Notes under the pieces: model-generated
The model's input: the letters and a program-made list of their open reading frames with translations, nothing else
Told to the model about the DNA's origin: nothing
The model's database searches: none
Program-made: the position numbers and the translations under genes
In this document: positions 6,143 to 11,861 of the stretch, piece by piece
Position numbering within the stretch: the stretch's first letter is position 1
Layout: each line of letters opens with the position of its first letter
NCBI GenBank assembly: GCA_934317185.1
Contig: CAKREJ010000042.1
Coordinates: forward strand, 1-11,861
Length of the DNA stretch: 11,861 nt
Direction of reading: 5' to 3'
From: an uncultured Anaerobutyricum sp.
Lineage (GTDB): Bacteria; Bacillota; Clostridia; Lachnospirales; Lachnospiraceae

Positions 6143-8548
6143 TTATTCCCCTTTTTGTACACACATACTTCTCATTGCTGCCACCGCCTGTCCAAGACTG
6201 ATTCCTCCGTCATTTGGCGGAAGTAAATGGTGACGCAGCACATGAAATCCTCTTTTTTCTAACATCGTTACGCTATAATCAAGCAGTAATCGATTCTGGT
6301 AAACACCGCCACTTAAGGCAACGGTATCAATCCCTGTTTCTTTTCTTGCTTTTTCACAGGCAGAAACAATCATAGCCGCTAAACCTTTGTGAAAATGTAA
6401 GGCAAGCTGATTGCTGTTTTCTCCTACTAATTTTCTCTCTACTAATTCTTTGACAAGAGTGAGGGTTGGTAAATAATATAAATCCTCTTTTACAAGTTTT
6501 TCTTTTTGTTCTTCTCGATATTCTGTAATTACTCCAGATTCTACAAAGTCCTTATCTTCTGCTGTTTTTTCTTCCTGACTATCCAGCCATTTTTCTGCGG
6601 CAAACTGTAAGGAAGTCGATGCCTCTCCTTCAAATGTCGATGCCTTCCTAATCCCCAGAATCGCACTTACCGCATCAAACAGCCTTCCGGCACTTGTGGA
6701 CTTTATGGTATTGATTCCACGCTCTTCCATAGTAAACTGAAGCTTCGCCAGCTTCGACTCACAAAGTCCTAACGTTTCAATAATCGAAAGAGCGACTTCC
6801 TTTCCGTAAATCTTTCCAAGAAGAGAAACTGCAATTCTCCAGCCTTCTTTAGAAGAAGCATCTCCACCAGTCTGAGCAAACGGCTCAATACAGCCCCAAC
6901 GTTTAAAGGAATCATAATCTGCCAGAAGAATTTCTCCTCCCCAGATTGTTCCATCCGTTCCGTACCCGGTCCCATCAAAAGAAATACCGATAACCTTTTT
7001 CTTTGTTGTCCACTCATTCTCCGCCATACAGGAAAGGATATGGGCATAATGATGCTGTACCGGAAATACCGGCAGTCCCATCTCTTCTGCTGCCACCCTT
7101 GTATTATAAGATGGATGCATATCGCAGGCGACAATCTGTGGCTTTACCTCTAACAATTCTTCCATTCGCTTCACGGATTCTCTTAATGCCTTTACGGTTC
7201 GCACATCCCCCATATCTCCAATATACGGAGACGGATAAAATAACTGATCCTTTCCGATGCAGAAGGCATTCTTAAGTTCACCGCCAACTGCAAGCACCTG
7301 ACCTTTAAATTCATTGCCCATCATAAATGGAAGCGGAGCATACCCTCTGGAACGCCGAATCATATATGGCTCTCCCTGATAGAAATCCATGACCGTATCA
7401 TCTGCCCGAATTCGTATTTTCCGGTCATGGGAAAGTATCACATCACAAAGTCCCGTAAGCTCACGCAATGCATCCTCATCATCCCGACAGATCGGTGCAC
7501 CTGATGTATTTGCACTTGTCATTACGAGACAATCGGAAACCTCTACATCATCCTGATAATCAAACAGCAAAAGCTGTATCGGTGCATAAGGAAGCATCAC
7601 TCCAATCTTTGGATTATCCGGTGCAACACTCTCACAAAGCCTTCCTCCTGCCTTTTTCGGAAGCAAAATAATCGGCTTTTGATGTCCATCAAGAATCTCT
7701 TCTACATACGGTGCCACTTCACATTCTCTCTTTGCTACTGACAAATCTTTCATCATCACCGCAAAGGGCTTCATCGGTCTGTTTTTTCTGGCACGAAGTG
7801 TTGCAACCGCTTCTTCTTTTAAAGCATCGCAGCAAAGATGAAATCCTCCGATGCCTTTTACTGCTACAATGCCACCTTCACTAATCACCTTTCTTGTGTA
7901 GCGAATCGCATCTGCTCCCCGTTCCTTTCTTCCAAGCAAGTATACCTCCGGTCCACATTCATTACAACATACCGGCTGAGCATCAAATCTCCGTGTCTTG
8001 GCATGTGTGTATTCCCATTCACACTTTTCACACATTGGAAATTCTCCCATACTCGTCCGAACTCTGTCATATGGCATGGAATCTAAAATAGTAAGACGAG
8101 GTCCGCAGCAAGTACAGTTAATAAATGGATGGAGATACCTTCTATCTTTTTTATCATAAAGTTCCTTCTTACATTCCGGACAAATCGCAATATCCGGAGA
8201 AACAAAAATTTCTCCCTCTTCTTTTTCACTCTCTATAATGCGGAATCTTTCTTTCATATCTGATTCAGAATTCGTTTTCGATTTCCCTTCAAATTCTGTG
8301 TCAGACTCTATTGCAGATTCCAGCCTTTCTACATCAAGCTTTAAGATAACTGCTCGTTTCGGCGGCTGTTCCTGAATCCTCTTTATAAAGTTATATACAC
8401 ATTCCTCACTGCTCTGTGCAAAGATTTCCACATACGGGCCCTTGTTGCTCACACTTCCTTCGATTCCACACGCATCTGCGTGACGCTTTACAGTCGGTCG
8501 AAATCCCACTCCCTGAACAATCCCGAATACTCTGATACAGACTCTCAT
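6143..8548 (-). CDS. hypF: Carbamoyltransferase HypF (hydrogenase maturation, cyanide ligand precursor)
   Basis: HypF uses carbamoyl phosphate and ATP to carbamoylate the C-terminal Cys of HypE, the first step towards the cyanide ligands of Fe(CN)2CO in the cytoplasm. All domains are present in the 801 residues. The acylphosphatase domain spans 1-77 (GIVQGVGFRP with Arg17, and Asn35). The zinc-finger pair has C123/C126/C145/C148 and C173/C176/C195/C198. A YrdC-like domain spans about 210-405. A Kae1-like carbamoyltransferase domain runs from about 415, with VQHHYAH at 497-503, FDGTGYG at 524-530 and SGGVYQNR at 746-753. It is about 50 residues longer than E. coli HypF, because of acidic or charged insertions near 78-115 and 653-690. 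The start overlaps the preceding NifK-like stop as ATGA, which implies coupled translation. Identification is secure. The unusual point is its position between nitrogenase-like genes. Confidence 0.97.
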   Translation of the reverse strand: MRVCIRVFGIVQGVGFRPTVKRHADACGIEGSVSNKGPYVEIFAQSSEECVYNFIKRIQEQPPKRAVILKLDVERLESAIESDTEFEGKSKTNSESDMKERFRIIESEKEEGEIFVSPDIAICPECKKELYDKKDRRYLHPFINCTCCGPRLTILDSMPYDRVRTSMGEFPMCEKCEWEYTHAKTRRFDAQPVCCNECGPEVYLLGRKERGADAIRYTRKVISEGGIVAVKGIGGFHLCCDALKEEAVATLRARKNRPMKPFAVMMKDLSVAKRECEVAPYVEEILDGHQKPIILLPKKAGGRLCESVAPDNPKIGVMLPYAPIQLLLFDYQDDVEVSDCLVMTSANTSGAPICRDDEDALRELTGLCDVILSHDRKIRIRADDTVMDFYQGEPYMIRRSRGYAPLPFMMGNEFKGQVLAVGGELKNAFCIGKDQLFYPSPYIGDMGDVRTVKALRESVKRMEELLEVKPQIVACDMHPSYNTRVAAEEMGLPVFPVQHHYAHILSCMAENEWTTKKKVIGISFDGTGYGTDGTIWGGEILLADYDSFKRWGCIEPFAQTGGDASSKEGWRIAVSLLGKIYGKEVALSIIETLGLCESKLAKLQFTMEERGINTIKSTSAGRLFDAVSAILGIRKASTFEGEASTSLQFAAEKWLDSQEEKTAEDKDFVESGVITEYREEQKEKLVKEDLYYLPTLTLVKELVERKLVGENSNQLALHFHKGLAAMIVSACEKARKETGIDTVALSGGVYQNRLLLDYSVTMLEKRGFHVLRHHLLPPNDGGISLGQAVAAMRSMCVQKGE

Positions 8549-9675
8549 ACAGTCTGCCTCTTCTTTCCTGAGATTGCAAAGTGCGGCAGGTCATACCATT
8601 CTCCCTTATAAAATGGCACTGCTTTTTTCAGTAGTGGATCAGCAATAATGATGTCATATTCATTTTCTTTGATATAAGAAATCCAGTCATCTTCTTCCTT
8701 AAAAAGAATATCCCCTTCCTTCTTTAGTGCATCGTCTAACATAAACCAGGAAGCAACCGTAATCTTTGCACACTCTGTCTGTATGTTCTGTTCCATAGCA
8801 AAAGCAAGCAATTCTTCTCTTAACGTATTCGCCAATACCTGCTGATGTATGATCAAAACCTTCTTATCGGAGCGTTCTTTCCTGTTTGGTATCGCTGTAT
8901 TTGCTTCTATTTGCTCACTATGTTCAAGTTGCTCTTTTCGTTCTTTCCATTCCGGAATAATCTCTGGTGGACAAAATACTTCATACGGCGTTCCAAACTT
9001 CTGCTTTAAATACTTCGCTGCCGCAATCCCAGACGGTGATATAACGATATTCTTCTCTGCGGCGGCTGCCTCTTTCACTGCTTCTAAGCCATCGCCCATA
9101 CCATAACATAGTACTTTGGAAAAACCTTTTTCGCTAAAATACTTTTTTAAAAAATTCTCTTCATAAATACCACCAAACGCAAGCGGTGTCGCTCCGATAA
9201 TGCCTACACGCCCCGGCTCCACTTCCTGTTTTACAGCAAACTTTTTAAACAGCTCTTTCCATGTCTTTTTCTCCCCAATATCATAAAGCTTCGTTCCATC
9301 TGTATCAATCGTCAATGCCGGAATTCCTGTTTTCTTCTCAATCATTCGGGAAAGTGCTTTATAATCGGTTCCAATAACAGCCGGAACCGGAGTCCCGATC
9401 ACTGCAATAAAATCTGCGGAGAGCTTATCACAAGCCTTGCCAATCTTCTCTACCAGGCGGTCATCTCTTCCAAGAATCGCATCCATATCACGAAGCCCTG
9501 CACTAAAAATCGCACTACGGCTGTCAAACCATCTCGGCTCATCAAATCCACAGATATTTCCGGCACAGCCACCGGCATCTAAAATAATAATCAATCCATG
9601 AAATTCACAAAGTACCGCTGCCGCACCAGACTGATCCGGAGCAAACGGTGAGAGATACTTTCTAAGTCCCTTCAT
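8545..9675 (-). CDS. NifK-like nitrogenase component 1 subunit, copy 1
   Basis: This is a 376-residue beta-type partner of the NifD-like protein, shorter than true NifK (about 520). Cys37 in DAGGCAGNIC aligns with P-cluster Cys95 of NifK, and a second Cys follows at 42. The NifK Cys70 position is in a DQSG stretch (Asp14), and the Cys153 position is Pro/Thr in GTPVPAVIGTD. So only one standard cluster ligand remains. Together with two from the NifD-like subunit this would suit a simple [4Fe-4S] cluster of the kind found in dark-operative protochlorophyllide reductase. The motif DEPRWFD (45-51) is shared with the second NifK-like protein in this cluster. The ATG follows the preceding TAA with no gap, behind an AAAGGGGG sequence. 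Its own TGA overlaps the hypF ATG (ATGA). Family assignment is firm, the substrate unknown. Confidence 0.87.
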   Translation of the reverse strand: MKGLRKYLSPFAPDQSGAAAVLCEFHGLIIILDAGGCAGNICGFDEPRWFDSRSAIFSAGLRDMDAILGRDDRLVEKIGKACDKLSADFIAVIGTPVPAVIGTDYKALSRMIEKKTGIPALTIDTDGTKLYDIGEKKTWKELFKKFAVKQEVEPGRVGIIGATPLAFGGIYEENFLKKYFSEKGFSKVLCYGMGDGLEAVKEAAAAEKNIVISPSGIAAAKYLKQKFGTPYEVFCPPEIIPEWKERKEQLEHSEQIEANTAIPNRKERSDKKVLIIHQQVLANTLREELLAFAMEQNIQTECAKITVASWFMLDDALKKEGDILFKEEDDWISYIKENEYDIIIADPLLKKAVPFYKGEWYDLPHFAISGKKRQTV

Positions 9676-11097
9676 TTAAATCTGCCCCCTTTCCAATTCC
9701 AGTACACGTTCACATTCTTCGAAGAAATGCTTTACTCCCCGGTAACCAAATGGCTGTATATCATCACTCCACTCAAGCTTCGCAGCTTCCGGATGATAAT
9801 AGGAGGCATCCTTTCCAATTACGATATCTACCGGATTCTCACCCGGTTCATAATAAATCATCGTTGGCTCTAAATTTGAATAAATCTTTGTCGTCGGACT
9901 TACCTTTGCCATTTTCTCAATATAAACAAAATCCTCTTTTGAAAGATTACCAAATACTTCTGCCACCTCAAATTCATAGCGGATAAGAGCAAACGCAAGC
10001 TCAAATGCGTTGGCATTACAACCTTCTCCAATCGCAAACACTACATGCGGATACTTTTTCTTAAAGGCTTCCTTCGCCTCAAATGCCTCTTTAAAATAGA
10101 TATCATCATCAAACTTACTTCCAAGTGCCGCCGCAAACAATGCATATTGGTTCTTGATTTTATCAAGCTGATATAACCTTGTCAGTTCAATATACGGAAT
10201 CCCTAAACGCTTCTGCATATCTGCTGCCGCAAAACGTGCTTCTGCATCTAATACAAGATTAAAATTCGCTTCTGCCATATCAAGATATTCTTCATAATTC
10301 TCACAGCGTGAAATCTCTCGAATCGTCTTGACTCCAAGCTGCTTTAGCAGATCATAAAGCTCGCAGTCATCTTCTAACGGAGCGAAATGCCCTAATAGAT
10401 TCACAGAAGTACTCTTCTTCTTTTTCGGTTCTAACAAAGAATAGATCGACTGTCTGACATGTACCATCGGAGGCTTTCTTCCCTCCCTTGTAAGTGCATA
10501 CATATAGCATGGTAAAACCGGAATGCCTACACTTTTCTGTGCCTTTTTACAAATACGTTCCATATCCGTTCCAAGCAGAGCATCCACACAGGTAAGACAG
10601 ATCATAACAACCGATGGCTTCGTCTCCAGACAATCATAAATCTCTTCTACTGCCTGCGGCACCTTCTTTAAATGTCGCCCGGTTACGATATCTGTTTCAT
10701 CCATCATTAAATAAAAAAATCGTTCACTATACCCGCCAAGTTCACTTAAAATAGTCGTATTTCTTCCACAACATCCCGGAGCTAAAAGAAGCATCACCGA
10801 ACCGGGAATCGCCAGTCCCGCTCTCTTTACACCAAACCCCTGTGCTCCCGGTGAATTATATGCAAGTGTCGCCGGGGAACTGTATATAAGGTGCTTTGAA
10901 GAAATCAGCTCATCAGGAATATTGTCTCTTCCTGCTTGTGCAAGTTCTGTTGTTGTAATGAAATAGGCTTTTTCCGCTCTTTCTGTCTTTTTTATTGTGC
11001 TCTTTACATTCTCTGTTATGCGTTTTGCATTTTTCATGATATTCCTTGTATTTTCTATTGTAGTTTTTTCCATTGTAGTATTTTCATTCTCTACCAT
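9676..11097 (-). CDS. NifD-like nitrogenase component 1 subunit, copy 1 (no FeMo-cofactor ligands)
   Basis: This is a 473-residue alpha-type subunit of a nitrogenase-like oxidoreductase, expected to pair with the NifK-like product downstream and accept electrons from the NifH-like protein upstream. Cys109/Cys110 in APGCCGRN match P-cluster Cys88 of NifD, and Cys170 in [12 protein letters not shown] matches Cys154. The position of NifD Cys62 lies in a cysteine-free stretch near residues 74-85. FeMo-cofactor Cys275 aligns with Asp284, and His442 with an Arg in [10 protein letters not shown] (about 453). So it should not bind FeMoco in the usual way. Residues 1-45 are a Lys/Asn/Thr/Glu-rich extension encoded partly by 15-base tandem repeats. 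The ATG lies inside the nifH-like stop region (7-base overlap) with GGAGG seven bases upstream, which supports this start and translational coupling. The alignments were made by eye. The product could be a catalytic subunit or a cofactor scaffold. Confidence 0.88.
   Translation of the reverse strand: MVENENTTMEKTTIENTRNIMKNAKRITENVKSTIKKTERAEKAYFITTTELAQAGRDNIPDELISSKHLIYSSPATLAYNSPGAQGFGVKRAGLAIPGSVMLLLAPGCCGRNTTILSELGGYSERFFYLMMDETDIVTGRHLKKVPQAVEEIYDCLETKPSVVMICLTCVDALLGTDMERICKKAQKSVGIPVLPCYMYALTREGRKPPMVHVRQSIYSLLEPKKKKSTSVNLLGHFAPLEDDCELYDLLKQLGVKTIREISRCENYEEYLDMAEANFNLVLDAEARFAAADMQKRLGIPYIELTRLYQLDKIKNQYALFAAALGSKFDDDIYFKEAFEAKEAFKKKYPHVVFAIGEGCNANAFELAFALIRYEFEVAEVFGNLSKEDFVYIEKMAKVSPTTKIYSNLEPTMIYYEPGENPVDIVIGKDASYYHPEAAKLEWSDDIQPFGYRGVKHFFEECERVLELERGQI
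11056..11085 (-). repeat. In-frame 15-base tandem repeat coding for [10 protein letters not shown]
   Basis: Two adjacent 15-base units (11071-11085 and 11056-11070) agree at 13 of 15 positions and encode ENTTM then EKTTI near the N-terminus of the first NifD-like protein. Weaker copies of the same pattern ([21 protein letters not shown]) follow over the next 60 bases or so. The repeat explains the low-complexity, charged leader that precedes the conserved NifD-like core. Confidence 0.7.
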
Positions 11098-11861
11098 ACT
11101 TCTTCCTCCGCAGTATCCTGTGCATTTTCAAGAAGTTCCTGTGCAAGCTTTAAAAATGCCTGTGCTGCCGGAGAATCCGGCTCTCCCTCAATAACAGTCA
11201 TCCCCTTATCTTCACATCGGGTAATCTCATCACTTCTTGGAATCTTTCCCACGATTGGTAGACCGACTAAATCCGCAAACTCCGTAACCTTCTCTGTTTC
11301 CTTCTCGACATTCCTGTGATTTAGCACAATACCATACACCTTCGCATAACTTCTGTCCTCAAAATTCTTCACTGCATTATTAATATTATTTGCTGCATAA
11401 AGAGCCATCTTCTCCCCGGAAGTCACAATCAGTACCTTGCTCGCATACCCCTCACGAATCGGTGCTGCAAATCCTCCACATACTACATCACCAAGCACAT
11501 CATACAACACCACATCCGGCTCATATGTTTCAAATAACTCCAAATCCTCCAGTAAACTAAATGTTGCTATAATTCCTCTTCCTGCACAGCCAAGCCCCGG
11601 TGTTGGTCCCCCTGTCTCAATACATAAAACCCCACCATAACCAATCTTTGAAATATCCTCGATCCGTTCTGGGTCCTCATCATACTCACGCATATAATTC
11701 ATCACCGGAATCGGCGTTGTTCCCCCAAGAAGATTAATCGTAGAATCTGCCTTAGGATCACATCCAATCTGGATAACCTTCTTGCCCATACTGGCAAACG
11801 CCGCCGCTAAATTACTGGTCACTGTGGACTTTCCGATACCACCCTTCCCATAAACCGCTAT
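11091..11861 (-). CDS. NifH-like Fe protein (ATP-dependent reductase), copy 1; 5' end cut by window edge
   Basis: This is a homodimeric ATPase of the NifH/BchL/CfbC family. It would pass electrons from a [4Fe-4S] cluster to the NifD/K-like partner encoded next to it. The frame is open to the last base of the window, and 256 residues are visible. The first visible residues are [13 protein letters not shown], the P-loop, so only the start Met and about one to four residues are missing. The two cluster cysteines are present in [13 protein letters not shown] (visible residue 92) and [11 protein letters not shown] (residue 128), equivalent to NifH Cys97 and Cys132. The switch motif GCDPKADST lies at 33-41. 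An internal GTG at 11822 is not the start, because it would remove the P-loop. The stop overlaps the next gene by 7 bases. Fe-protein family membership is certain. Which metabolic subgroup it belongs to is not, and true nitrogenase function is unlikely given the partners. Confidence 0.93.
   Translation of the reverse strand: MAVYGKGGIGKSTVTSNLAAAFASMGKKVIQIGCDPKADSTINLLGGTTPIPVMNYMREYDEDPERIEDISKIGYGGVLCIETGGPTPGLGCAGRGIIATFSLLEDLELFETYEPDVVLYDVLGDVVCGGFAAPIREGYASKVLIVTSGEKMALYAANNINNAVKNFEDRSYAKVYGIVLNHRNVEKETEKVTEFADLVGLPIVGKIPRSDEITRCEDKGMTVIEGEPDSPAAQAFLKLAQELLENAQDTAEEEVW

Noticed and set aside
6769..7134. 121-residue minus-strand reading frame within hypF
   Set aside because: It is an out-of-frame shadow of the hypF Kae1-like domain, with no family resemblance and no separate ribosome site.
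1323..11861. A genuine nitrogen-fixation operon
   Set aside because: The D/K-like proteins lack several P-cluster ligands, copy 1 lacks both FeMoco ligands, and the K-like proteins are too short. No nifB, nifE, nifN or nifV is in view.
1323..11861. Coenzyme F430 (cfbCD) or chlorophyll (BchLNB, BchXYZ) reductase genes
   Set aside because: Those systems have one Fe-protein set with tetrapyrrole genes nearby. Here there are two trios with D and K both present and hyp genes as partners, and no tetrapyrrole gene is seen.
1..11861. tRNA, rRNA, CRISPR array, insertion sequence or phage genes
   Set aside because: No repeat-spacer pattern, transposase motif, terminal inverted repeat or tRNA-like fold was noticed, and the coding genes fill almost all of the window.

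Overview
The window is a single, tightly packed, minus-strand gene cluster, probably one operon, from an anaerobic low-to-moderate-GC Bacillota. Purine-rich Shine-Dalgarno sequences precede most genes, GC is about 35-47% in hand-counted lines, and gene overlaps are short. A gut-type Clostridia or Lachnospiraceae host is my best guess, but nothing in the window fixes the genus. Both window edges cut genes, so the promoter and the operon ends are not visible.

Reading in the direction of transcription (right to left), there are three blocks. Block 1 (11861-8545) is a nitrogenase-like trio: a NifH-type Fe protein (missing only a few N-terminal residues at the edge), a NifD-like subunit and a NifK-like subunit. 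Block 2 (8548-3571) is hypF-hypC-hypD-hypE, the complete set that makes and delivers the cyanide ligands of an Fe(CN)2CO unit, followed by a small TM1266-family ACT-like protein usually associated with [FeFe]-hydrogenase maturation. Block 3 (3541-1) is a second, divergent NifH-, NifD- and NifK-like trio. The last gene is open to position 1, with no in-frame stop over 416 codons, so its end lies just outside.

The two trios differ. By eye alignment, the first NifD-like protein has lost both residues that hold FeMo-cofactor in true nitrogenase (Cys275 and His442, Azotobacter numbering). The second keeps a Cys and a His at those places. Both NifD-like proteins lack the first P-cluster Cys but keep the second and third. 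Both NifK-like proteins keep only the middle one. So each complex probably carries a simple Fe-S cluster at the subunit interface rather than a P-cluster. No nifB, nifE/N, hypA, hypB or hydrogenase structural gene is seen.

The working idea is that two Fe-protein-driven reductases, or a reductase and an assembly scaffold, work together with HypCDEF. Either an Fe-CN/CO fragment is used in an unusual nitrogenase-like cofactor, or the nitrogenase-like proteins take part in hydrogenase-related chemistry. Stop/start overlaps (nifK1-like/hypF, hypC/hypD, nifH1-like/nifD1-like) tie the blocks together translationally. The specific substrate cannot be read from the sequence.
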